A stretch of 8,025 bases of DNA from Candidatus Cloacimonadota bacterium. Its GTDB lineage: Bacteria > Cloacimonadota > Cloacimonadia > Cloacimonadales > TCS61. A program made the position numbers and the translations under genes. This document shows, piece by piece, positions 1-6,804 of this stretch. The notes beneath the pieces were generated by a model. That model saw nothing but the letters and a program-made list of their open reading frames with translations, made no database searches and was not told where the DNA came from. The stretch's first letter is position 1. Each line of letters opens with the position of its first letter. The stretch covers positions 1 to 8,025 of the forward strand of contig JAIORR010000163.1 of the NCBI GenBank assembly GCA_021108055.1, in the 5' to 3' direction.

Positions 1-48
1 GAGAACCCCATCTTCTTGCACGAGTTTTGATTGTATGTATAAAAAAGC

Positions 49-86
49 GAACTTATCGCCCGATAATTATTGACAGCAATAAGTTC
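49..86. repeat. Imperfect inverted repeat upstream of the sensor kinase
   Basis: Arms GAACTTATCGC (49-59) and GCAATAAGTTC (76-86) are complementary except for one C/A mismatch, around a 16-nt loop. Six A's precede the left arm and a T-rich stretch follows the right arm. It could therefore be a bidirectional terminator for a gene left of the window, or an operator, since the loop and right arm overlap the TTGACA at 70-75. The sequence alone does not decide between these. Confidence 0.45.
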
Positions 87-97
87 TTATGTATTTT
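70..97 (+). promoter_or_regulatory. Candidate sigma70-type promoter for the sensor kinase
   Basis: A perfect TTGACA -35 box (70-75) is followed after 16 nt by TATTTT (92-97), which matches 4 of 6 bases of TATAAT. It lies about 140 nt upstream of the kinase start and would leave a long untranslated leader. The -35 box is strong but the -10 box is weak, and the region is AT-rich, so chance matches are easy. If the organism uses a Bacteroidetes-type sigma factor, this consensus may not apply. Confidence 0.35.
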
Positions 98-106
98 ATA
101 TACATA
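88..106. repeat. Perfect 7-bp dyad TATGTAT-ttttat-type, possible operator
   Basis: TATGTAT (88-94) and ATACATA (100-106) are perfectly complementary around the 5-nt spacer TTTAT. The same heptamer TATGTAT also occurs as a direct copy at 34-40. The dyad covers the candidate -10 region of the kinase promoter, a typical place for a repressor or autoregulator site. All bases but two are A/T, so chance occurrence is a serious alternative. Confidence 0.3.
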
Positions 107-238
107 GATTTATTTGAAAAAAGTATTCATAAAAATCTGAGATTTGTAAATATTGATTCCTGTTCAGATATAGAAGAGCAGGATTATTAAATAAAAATTT
201 TGTAATTCATACAAGGATAATTCCGGAGATCAGTATAA

Positions 239-3200
239 ATGAATTTAAATAAGAATTTTTGGAAATATTTTCTATTGATCCAATTATATTTTTGTGTCTT
301 TATCAATCTTTTCGCACTAACTGACCATATTTCATTTGAACATATTTCTGTTGAGCAAGGTTTATCCAATGGAACAATATATTCGATCATCCAGGATGAG
401 AAGGGTTTTTTATGGTTTGGAACACCGGATGGCTTGAATAAATTCGATGGATATGATTTTACCGTTTATAAGCATGATCCTGTTGATCCTTTCTCAATTT
501 CAAACAATAATGCAGGGAATATTTTCATTGATAGCTCCGGTTTTATCTGGATTGGAACATGGGGCGGCGGACTGAATAAATTCGACCCGAAAATGGAAAA
601 ATCGGTTTGCTATACTTACGACCCGAAGAATACCGATAGTATAAGTGATAATCGTATTCAATCTTTATATGAAGATAGTTCCGGTACATTCTGGTTTGGA
701 ACTTATGAGGGCGGTCTGAATAAACTTGTTCAAAATGATACAATACGATTTGTGCACTACAAACATGATACCGGTGATCCGAACAGCCTCAGCCATAACC
801 GGGTATGGGCTATCGTAGAAGATAATGAAGACAGGTTGTGGATAGCCACGAGTAACGGATTAAACAGATTCGATCGTAAGACAGAAAAATTTACTCATTA
901 TTTTCATGATCCGGATAATGCGCAGAGTATTAGTTGCAATCATATCAGAACTCTTTTCAAATCAACTTCCGGAACGATCTGGATTGGAACTCAAAATGGA
1001 TTGAATCGATTCGATCCTGAAACAGAAAAATTTACACGTTTCCTTTATAATGCAGGGCAGCCGGCTATTTTTGGATTGAATACAATTAGTTCTATCTTAG
1101 AAGATTCGGATGGGAAATTGTGGGTAGGTTCGGCAAAAGGTTTAATTCATTTCGACCCGAAAACCGGAGCATTCAAACGCTACCTGAACGATGTTCGAGA
1201 TCCATCCAGCCTTAGTGCAGATGAAATTCGATGTATATACAAAGACCTGTCTGGAATTCTATGGGTCGGAACACTGGGAAGTGGGATCAATAAATATAAT
1301 ACGGAACCCGCTAAATTCATTCATTATTTCCGTGATCCAGATGATCCAAACAGCCTGAGCCACAATTATGTAAGAGCAATTTATGAAGATAAATACGGCA
1401 TGCTCTGGGTTGGGACTCGTGATGGATTAAATAAAATAGACAGGTCTTCCGGAAAGTATATTCATTATCGACATGATCCAAACAAACTTGGCAGCATCAG
1501 CCATAATGAGATTTGGTGTATTTATGAAGACAGCAAGGGCATATTGTGGATTGGAACCCGGAACGGCGGACTGAATAAGTTCGATCGGGCTAAAGGTGTA
1601 TTTACTCAATTTCAGCATGATCCGGATAAGCCTGGAAGTCTTAGTCGCATGGGCATTCTTTCGATATATGAAGATCGTCAGAATATTTTCTGGATAGCTG
1701 CTTATACAGGCGGACTTTATCAATTTGATCCTGAAACAGGTAAATTTATTAACTATCGATTCGATCCAGATGATCCGAATAGTATCAGCCACAATGAGGT
1801 TTGGTGTATCTTTGAAGATAGTTCGGATAATCTCTGGATTGGAACAGGAAAAGGATTGAATAAGTTTCATAGAGAAACCGGAAGATTTGAGGTTTTTCAA
1901 TATTCAAAAGACAATATTAAACGTTCAAAGATAGACCGTGTTTTCAATATTTCAGAAAATGAGAAAGGTATTTTATGGATATGTAGTGATACCGGATTAC
2001 ATAAATTTGATATTTCAACTTCGGAATTAACTACTTTCACAGAAAAAGATGGTCTCCCAAATAACAGGATATTGGGAATACTGGAAGATAATGATGAGAA
2101 ATTATGGCTGAGTACAAACAATGGAATATCAAAATTTGATCCGGAAAATGGGACGTTCCGAAATTATGATGTCGATGACGGGTTGCAGAGTAGGGAATTT
2201 AATCCCAGAGCTTTTTATAAAAACTCCAGAGGCGAAATGTTCTTTGGTGGAGTGAACGGTTTCAATAGTTTTTTCCCGGAAAAAATTATAGATAATCCAC
2301 ATATTCCACCGGTCGTAATAACAAATTTCAAATTATTTAACAAAACCATTTTACCAGGAAAGGATTCTCCTCTAAAAAGGTCAATTTCCTACACAGATGA
2401 AATTGTTCTTTCCCACAAAGATTATGTATTTTCTTTTGAATTTACCGCTCTGGATTTTGTATTTCCCGAAAAAAACAAATATGCCTACAAAATGGAAGGA
2501 TTTAATGAAGAATGGATATATGCGGATGCCGATAAACGGTTCGCTCCGTTTGCAAATTTAACACCGGGCAAGTATATCTTTAAAGTGATTGGCTCTAATA
2601 ATGATGATATTTGGAATGAAGAAGGAGCTTCTATTAAAATAACAATTATTCCGCCATTCTGGGCTACTTTATGGTTTAAAATATTTCTTTTATTATCTTT
2701 TCTGGGAACCGTGTATGCTATTTACAAATGGCGTATCAGTAGAATAGAAACCAGAAAAAATGAACTTGAAAATGAGGTGAAAAAGAGAACATCAGAACTC
2801 GTAGAAGTGAATAAAGACCTGGAAGCTCATCGAGGACATCTGAAATTAATTAATACGATCCTGCGGCACGATCTAACGAATAAACTGGCAGTAATAACAA
2901 GTGCTCTAAGGTTATATAAGAAAACAGACAAAAAGGAGCTTTTGGAAGAAATAATTAAACATACCAATAGCAGCATCGAGTTGATCGATAGAATGAAAAG
3001 CCTTGAAACATACATTTTTACAAATAAAAACTTAAAAATATGTGATTTGAAAAAAATTATAAATGAAATTAGAAAAAATTATTCATCGATTGATTTTAAT
3101 ATTTCAGGAAGATGTATGATCCTTGCCGATGAATCATTGAATTCCGTAATTGATAATGTGGTCGGAAACGCTGTTGCTCATGGAGGATGCAGTAAAATAG

Positions 3201-3445
3201 ACATCAAAATAAAGCGGGAAGACAGGTTCTGTGTTCTTCAAATTGCCGATAATGGAATCGGTATTCCGGACGAAATAAAAGAAAAAATATTTGAAGAAAA
3301 TTTCATTTATGGGAAGTCAGGGAAAACAGGTCTGGGATTGTATATTGCCAGAGAAACAATGAGCAAATATAATGGAACTATTCATGTTGAAGATAACATT
3401 TCAGGCGGTTCTGTTTTTATTCTTAGATTTAAAAATGTAGTTTAA
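239..3445 (+). CDS. Membrane sensor histidine kinase with two-component regulator propeller
   Basis: This 1068-residue protein probably senses a periplasmic ligand and autophosphorylates on a cytoplasmic histidine. It begins with a signal peptide or anchor (residues about 8-27). Fourteen propeller blade motifs of the type LWIGTxxGLNKFD follow (first at about 57, last at about 666-679), which suits two seven-bladed propellers. A Y_Y_Y-type domain (about 718-805), one membrane helix (about 808-829) and a charged coiled coil (832-872) come next. The kinase core has His877 in LRHDLTNKL, an N-box with Asn973 and Asn977, a G1 box DNGIGI (1004-1009) and a G2 box GLGL (1031-1034). ATG 239 is preceded by GGAG at 225-228. 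Unlike the Bacteroides hybrid (HTCS) regulators, it ends after the ATPase domain with no receiver or AraC-type domain. No response regulator gene is adjacent, so the partner and signal are unknown. The architecture is clear; the ligand is not. Confidence 0.93.
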   Translation: MNLNKNFWKYFLLIQLYFCVFINLFALTDHISFEHISVEQGLSNGTIYSIIQDEKGFLWFGTPDGLNKFDGYDFTVYKHDPVDPFSISNNNAGNIFIDSSGFIWIGTWGGGLNKFDPKMEKSVCYTYDPKNTDSISDNRIQSLYEDSSGTFWFGTYEGGLNKLVQNDTIRFVHYKHDTGDPNSLSHNRVWAIVEDNEDRLWIATSNGLNRFDRKTEKFTHYFHDPDNAQSISCNHIRTLFKSTSGTIWIGTQNGLNRFDPETEKFTRFLYNAGQPAIFGLNTISSILEDSDGKLWVGSAKGLIHFDPKTGAFKRYLNDVRDPSSLSADEIRCIYKDLSGILWVGTLGSGINKYNTEPAKFIHYFRDPDDPNSLSHNYVRAIYEDKYGMLWVGTRDGLNKIDRSSGKYIHYRHDPNKLGSISHNEIWCIYEDSKGILWIGTRNGGLNKFDRAKGVFTQFQHDPDKPGSLSRMGILSIYEDRQNIFWIAAYTGGLYQFDPETGKFINYRFDPDDPNSISHNEVWCIFEDSSDNLWIGTGKGLNKFHRETGRFEVFQYSKDNIKRSKIDRVFNISENEKGILWICSDTGLHKFDISTSELTTFTEKDGLPNNRILGILEDNDEKLWLSTNNGISKFDPENGTFRNYDVDDGLQSREFNPRAFYKNSRGEMFFGGVNGFNSFFPEKIIDNPHIPPVVITNFKLFNKTILPGKDSPLKRSISYTDEIVLSHKDYVFSFEFTALDFVFPEKNKYAYKMEGFNEEWIYADADKRFAPFANLTPGKYIFKVIGSNNDDIWNEEGASIKITIIPPFWATLWFKIFLLLSFLGTVYAIYKWRISRIETRKNELENEVKKRTSELVEVNKDLEAHRGHLKLINTILRHDLTNKLAVITSALRLYKKTDKKELLEEIIKHTNSSIELIDRMKSLETYIFTNKNLKICDLKKIINEIRKNYSSIDFNISGRCMILADESLNSVIDNVVGNAVAHGGCSKIDIKIKREDRFCVLQIADNGIGIPDEIKEKIFEENFIYGKSGKTGLGLYIARETMSKYNGTIHVEDNISGGSVFILRFKNVV

Positions 3446-3504
3446 TATCATTTATAAAATCTATTTAAGTTTGAAAAATTTTATTGCTTCTCCGCATTTT
3501 TTAA

Positions 3505-3535
3505 TTGACTGTTTTTTAACTTATTAATTCATAAT
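3505..3535 (+). promoter_or_regulatory. Candidate promoter for selA
   Basis: TTGACT (3505-3510, 5 of 6 bases of the -35 consensus) and CATAAT (3530-3535, 5 of 6 of the -10 consensus) lie in the 136-nt gap between the kinase gene and selA. The 19-nt spacer is longer than the ideal 17. A short inverted repeat, TTTGCA (3535-3540) and TGCAAA (3554-3559), follows. The gap size suggests that selA is transcribed separately from the kinase, but I see no convincing terminator between them. Confidence 0.3.
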
Positions 3536-3581
3536 TTGCAGTGTTAATTTATTTGCAAAAAGTAATTTAAGGAATTAAATA

Positions 3582-4973
3582 ATGCTCGATAAAGAATTGA
3601 AAAAAATACCCGGGGTCGATAAAATACTTCAATATCCACAGATAAAAGAATTGGCTAGTAAATTTGGATCAGAACTCGTAACTTTTGCTGTTCGATGTAC
3701 CCTCGATGAAGAAAGACATCAGATCCTCGAAGGAAAAATAAAGTACTCTTCCGAACAAATTATTCCAAAAATAGAATCCACGACCTTACAGATTGGAGAA
3801 AGGTCTTTGAAGCAGATAGTAAATGCAACAGGTATTGTTCTTCACACGAACCTGGCAAGAGCACCGCTCGGCAATTATATTCTAAATGAACTCAAGCCTG
3901 TTGTCACTGGATATTCCAACCTGGAATTTGATCTGGAAAAGGGAAAAAGAGGACACAGGAACACTCATATTTCCGAACTGATCAAATTCATCACAAAAGC
4001 CGAAGATGCCGTTGTGGTTAATAATAATGCTGCTGCGGTTATGCTGGTATTGAAAACATTTGCTGCCAGAAAAGAAACCATTATCTCCCGCGGAGAATTG
4101 ATCGAGATCGGTGGATCATTCCGCATTCCCGATATTATGAAAGCCAGCGGATCAAAAATGGTAGAAGTGGGAACAACAAATCGGACTCGTATTTCCGATT
4201 ATGAGAATGCAATTACAGACAGAACCAGGATTATCCTGAAAGTTCATAGATCGAACTATTTCATTGGCGGATTCACAGAAGAAGTTGAACTTTCGCAGTT
4301 GGTTGAACTGGCAGACAAGCATAACCTGATATTCGTTTATGATATCGGTTCCGGGCTGCTGCGAAAGCCGGAAGGACTTCCTCTGGAAAATGAGCCGGAT
4401 GTACGAAGCAGTATTCGGGCAGGAGTAGATATTATCACGTTCAGCGGAGATAAACTTCTCGGCGGTCCTCAGGCTGGAATTATTGCAGGCAGGAAAGAAC
4501 TTATTTCCAAGCTGGCAAAAGCTCCTATGATGAGAGCTTTGAGAGTTGGGAAACTGACGGTCTCCGGATTAACCGCTGTGATGCAGTGTTACCTGAAAGA
4601 TGAAGACCTGCTTACAAAAATTCCTATCTTTGAGATGTTGAACAGAAGTAAAGAGAAACTGGAATTACTTGCGAAAAAATTGTCCAATGAATTTAAAAAA
4701 AATGGTATCAGAAATGAAGTGATCGATAGTCCTGCAAAAGTTGGGGGCGGCACTCTTCCTCATCTGAAAATAAGAAGCAAAGCTGTGAAATTAATTATTC
4801 AGTCTTCCGGGGAAATGTCAGCAAAAAAGATATTCCGGAAACTACTTCGATCGGAAAGACCTGTTCTTGGAGTTCTGCGGGAAGGCAATATTCTTTTTGA
4901 TGTGCAAAGTATATTCGAGGAAGACATTCCTGTTATTGCGAATTCCGTTGCCAAAATTATAAATGAAAAATAA
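3582..4973 (+). CDS. selA: L-seryl-tRNA(Sec) selenium transferase SelA
   Basis: SelA is a PLP-dependent cytoplasmic enzyme that converts Ser-tRNA(Sec) to selenocysteinyl-tRNA(Sec) using selenophosphate. The 463 residues equal the length of E. coli SelA as I recall it. The N-terminal tRNA-binding helical region (about 1-50) leads into the family motif NATGIVLHTNLARAPL. The fold-type-I PLP core follows, with NNNAAAV (147-153), SRGELIEIGG starting at Ser169, Asp254 in YDIGSG, and SGDKLLGGPQAG, in which Lys291 is the expected Schiff-base lysine. The start ATG has AAGGA at 3569-3573, 8 nt upstream. It is followed after 113 nt by yedF and then selD, so the selenophosphate donor and its user are encoded together. 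All key residues appear intact. The eukaryote/archaeal SepSecS route is not suggested here. Confidence 0.97.
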   Translation: MLDKELKKIPGVDKILQYPQIKELASKFGSELVTFAVRCTLDEERHQILEGKIKYSSEQIIPKIESTTLQIGERSLKQIVNATGIVLHTNLARAPLGNYILNELKPVVTGYSNLEFDLEKGKRGHRNTHISELIKFITKAEDAVVVNNNAAAVMLVLKTFAARKETIISRGELIEIGGSFRIPDIMKASGSKMVEVGTTNRTRISDYENAITDRTRIILKVHRSNYFIGGFTEEVELSQLVELADKHNLIFVYDIGSGLLRKPEGLPLENEPDVRSSIRAGVDIITFSGDKLLGGPQAGIIAGRKELISKLAKAPMMRALRVGKLTVSGLTAVMQCYLKDEDLLTKIPIFEMLNRSKEKLELLAKKLSNEFKKNGIRNEVIDSPAKVGGGTLPHLKIRSKAVKLIIQSSGEMSAKKIFRKLLRSERPVLGVLREGNILFDVQSIFEEDIPVIANSVAKIINEK

Positions 4974-5021
4974 TCTCCTTCTGGCTTATGATAAATAAAT
5001 ATGTATTATAGAATGTTCCGC

Positions 5022-5050
5022 TTGACAGGAGATTTCCTGAATAATATTTA
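5022..5050 (+). promoter_or_regulatory. Possible promoter with overlapping dyad ahead of yedF
   Basis: A perfect TTGACA (5022-5027) is followed after 17 nt by TATTTA (5045-5050), which matches only the first three bases of TATAAT. The short dyad CAGGA-gatt-TCCTG (5026-5039) overlaps the -35 box and fills much of the spacer. This may let yedF-selD be transcribed separately from selA, and the dyad could be an operator. The -10 box is poor, so this is tentative; the 113-nt gap is also compatible with readthrough from selA. Confidence 0.28.
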
Positions 5051-5086
5051 TATCAAATCTGTTTTAGTATAAGGAAATAAGTAATA

Positions 5087-5689
5087 ATGAAAATAGTAGA
5101 TGCAATAGGACAAACCTGCCCAAAGCCGCTTATTCTAACAAAAAAAGCTTTGAAAGAAGTTGCTGTTAATGAACGGTTTATGATTCTTATCGATAATGAA
5201 ACTTCGATGGAGAACGTAAGCAGATTCCTGAAAGATAATAACGTTGGATTTGATGTTTCCGAAGAAAACGGGGTTTATAAACTTCTGGCAACCAAATTGG
5301 AAGAAGGATCATATCTGAAAGAGGTTGAAACATATTGCAGCATCCCGAAGGAAAAAAAAGGAAAGCATGTATATGTTTTCAAAACAAATGGTGTGGCAGA
5401 AGACGAACTGGGAAAAATGCTCACTGGTGGATTTCTGGATACGATAAAAGAAGTAGCTCCCTTGCCGGGGAAAATAATTTTGTATCATGAAGGAGTTTAT
5501 CTTGCTTTGGATGATTCGCCGTATCTTGAGAAATTAAAGGATTTGGAAGATCTGGGTGTTGAAATATTGATATGCGGGAATTGCGTAAATTTTTATAATG
5601 TTAAAGAAAAAGTGAGCGTTGGTATAATTTCAAATGCTTATACCATATTAAAGGCTTTTTCCGATGCAAGTCATCTTATTTATCCTTAA
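5087..5689 (+). CDS. yedF: Sulfurtransferase-like selenium metabolism protein YedF
   Basis: This 200-residue cytoplasmic protein has two parts. Residues 1-70 form a TusA/SirA-like domain with the motif GQTCPKPL and the expected reactive Cys11 (CPxP). Residues about 92-197 form a DsrE-like domain with a CGNC pair (Cys163 and Cys166) close to NFYNV. This architecture and length match the YedF family that co-occurs with selenium genes. Its exact reaction is not established. A role in carrying or delivering reduced selenium or sulfur to SelD is a reasonable inference from the cysteines and the position between selA and selD. AAGGA at 5071-5075 lies 11 nt before the ATG, slightly long. Only 18 nt separate the stop from the selD start, so the two are very likely co-transcribed. 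Confidence 0.93.
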   Translation: MKIVDAIGQTCPKPLILTKKALKEVAVNERFMILIDNETSMENVSRFLKDNNVGFDVSEENGVYKLLATKLEEGSYLKEVETYCSIPKEKKGKHVYVFKTNGVAEDELGKMLTGGFLDTIKEVAPLPGKIILYHEGVYLALDDSPYLEKLKDLEDLGVEILICGNCVNFYNVKEKVSVGIISNAYTILKAFSDASHLIYP

Positions 5690-5698
5690 ATATATTCT

Positions 5699-5702
5699 GG
5701 AG
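5699..5702 (+). promoter_or_regulatory. Ribosome binding site that fixes the selD start
   Basis: GGAG lies 5 nt before ATG 5708. No Shine-Dalgarno-like sequence precedes the in-frame TTG at 5774, which sits inside the loop of a hairpin. This site therefore supports initiation upstream of the in-frame UGA. Confidence 0.75.
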
Positions 5703-5707
5703 TTCAG

Positions 5708-6742
5708 ATGGAATTTGATCTGTTATCTATAGTAAAACAAACCGGCTGAAGTATTAAACTGCCACCTCAGCAGTTGGCTGAGATCCTGAAAAATTTACCG
5801 AAACCAAAACATCCGAACCTTCTCGTTGGCTCCGATACTTTCGATGATGCCGGTGTTTATAAGATATCAGATGAGATCGCTTTGATCCAGACCACTGATT
5901 TTTTCACACCTGTTTGTTCCGATGCTTACGATTTCGGGCAGATAGCTGCAGCAAATGCACTCAGCGATGTATATGCGATGGGTGGGAAACCGATCACGGC
6001 TTTGAACCTTGTTATGTTTCCGGATGAAAAGATACCGATAGAAGTTTATATAAAAATTCTTCAAGGTGGAAGTGATAAAGTTATCGAAGCCGGAGCCTTG
6101 ATAATTGGTGGTCATACGATCACAGATTTTCCACCGAAATATGGTCTGGCGGTTACAGGTATAATACATCCTGAGAAGGTCATTACTAATTCCAATGCAA
6201 AACCAGGCGATGTTCTTGTCCTGGCAAAACCTATTGGGACTGGCATCATCATTGCCGGAAAAAGATTAAATGAAACTTCCGAAGAAAATTATCTGGAAGC
6301 AATAAAGAACATGAAACTTCTTAATAAAAAAGCTGCAGAGATCATGCAGAAGTTCAACATTACAACTGCCACGGATATAACAGGTTTCAGCTTTATCGGG
6401 CATGCAAAAAATGTAGCGGAAGCCAGTAAAGTTTCTTTTGTCTTTCAAAGTAAAAAAATTCCTTTGCTGCCGGGAGCTTATGATTTAGTCGATCTTGGTT
6501 GTATTCCGGGAGCAGCATTCAGAAACCAGAAATATCTGGAAAAATACTGTAAATTCAAAAATGTGGATTACAATATAAAAATGCTGATGTTCGATGCTCA
6601 AACTTCCGGCGGCATCCTGATGTGTGTCGATCCTCTAAAGGTGGAAGATATATTGTCCGAGCTTAGAAAAAGCTGCTATCCAAATGCTGCTGTTGTTGGA
6701 GAAGTTCAGAACGAAGGGAGAAGTAGAATAATTATTGTTTAA
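5708..6742 (+). CDS. selD: Selenophosphate synthetase SelD, a selenocysteine-containing enzyme (UGA at codon 14)
   Basis: SelD makes selenophosphate from selenide and ATP, the selenium donor for SelA. Read from ATG 5708 through the in-frame UGA (5747-5749) it is 344 residues, close to the usual family length. Residues 13-17 read G-U-S-I-K. Aligned by eye to E. coli SelD, U14 falls on catalytic Cys17 and Lys17 on the essential Lys20. The rest is typical: LLVGSDTFDDAGVY with metal-binding Asp46/Asp47, TTDFFTPV, DFGQIAAANALSDVYAMGGKP, the GGHTITD loop and DAQTSGG (296-302). The AIRS-type ATP-binding half is followed by the AIRS_C half. A naive call would start at TTG 5774 (322 residues), losing the catalytic residue and glycine-rich loop. 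UGA as a plain stop is unlikely, because the upstream codons match the family, the start has a good ribosome site, and a SECIS-like hairpin follows. Translation would need SelA, SelB, tRNA(Sec) and selenium. Confidence 0.95.
5747..5749 (+). other. Recoded UGA codon (selenocysteine 14 of SelD)
   Basis: This is the only in-frame stop codon between ATG 5708 and the TAA at 6740-6742. It falls at the catalytic cysteine position of SelD, a site known to be occupied by either Cys or Sec in this family. The other complete genes in the window end in TAA and use TGG for tryptophan, so there is no sign of a general UGA-to-Trp reassignment. Confidence 0.93.
5766..5782 (+). promoter_or_regulatory. Bacterial SECIS-like hairpin in selD
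   Basis: CTCAGC (5766-5771) pairs perfectly with GCTGAG (5777-5782) around the loop AGTTG. In RNA the loop is AGUUG, with G as its second base followed by U. This resembles the bacterial SECIS rule of a G near the start of a small apical loop, which contacts SelB. The loop begins 22 nt after the UGA, similar to E. coli fdhF, where the loop begins about 18 nt after it. The element lies inside the coding region and encodes Gln-Leu-Ala-Glu among other residues. I see no clear bulged U in the 5' arm. A weaker competing pairing, AACTG (5757-5761) with CAGTT (5771-5775), exists. Confidence 0.8.
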
Positions 6743-6753
6743 TTTCTTAAATG

Positions 6754-6779
6754 TGAAATCATTATTTCAGTTGATTTTT
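6754..6779 (+). terminator. Weak hairpin and T-rich tract after selD
   Basis: TGAAAT (6754-6759) pairs with ATTTCA (6764-6769) around a 4-nt loop, and is followed by GTTGATTTTT. The stem is AT-rich and only 6 bp, and the T tract is interrupted, so termination would be inefficient. It may partly separate the selenium cluster from the downstream envelope genes. Confidence 0.3.
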
Positions 6780-6793
6780 GATAAGTAAAAAAA

Positions 6794-6798
6794 GGGGG
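6794..6798 (+). promoter_or_regulatory. Ribosome binding site selecting the GTG start at 6805
   Basis: AAA followed by GGGGG (6794-6798) lies 6 nt before GTG 6805. The upstream in-frame TTG at 6778 has no such site and would add nine residues before the positively charged start of the signal peptide. GTG 6805 is therefore the better start. Confidence 0.65.
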
Positions 6799-6804
6799 TT
6801 GAAA

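Noticed and set aside
1..30. Possible tail of an upstream + strand gene (nine codons then TGA)
   Set aside because: It is too short to support. The minus strand is also open over 1-66 without a convincing start, so the direction of any upstream gene cannot be told.
1427..1900. 157-codon open frame on the minus strand
   Set aside because: It is a shadow of the repetitive propeller coding sequence, shows no domain, and lies entirely inside the kinase gene.
3535..3559. TTTGCA/TGCAAA hairpin ahead of selA as a terminator
   Set aside because: The stem is 6 bp with a 13-nt loop and is followed by A's rather than T's on the coding strand.
4974..5086. tRNA(Sec) gene in the selA-yedF gap
   Set aside because: The gap is long enough, but it has no cloverleaf arms, no T-loop consensus and is too AT-rich.
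5774..6742. selD starting at TTG 5774 (322 residues)
   Set aside because: There is no ribosome site, the start would lie in the loop of a hairpin, and the catalytic residue and glycine-rich N-terminus would be missing. The upstream frame through the UGA matches the family.
6778..6804. TTG 6778 as the start of the small coiled-coil gene
   Set aside because: It has no ribosome site, whereas GTG 6805 has GGGGG 6 nt upstream and begins directly with a normal signal peptide.
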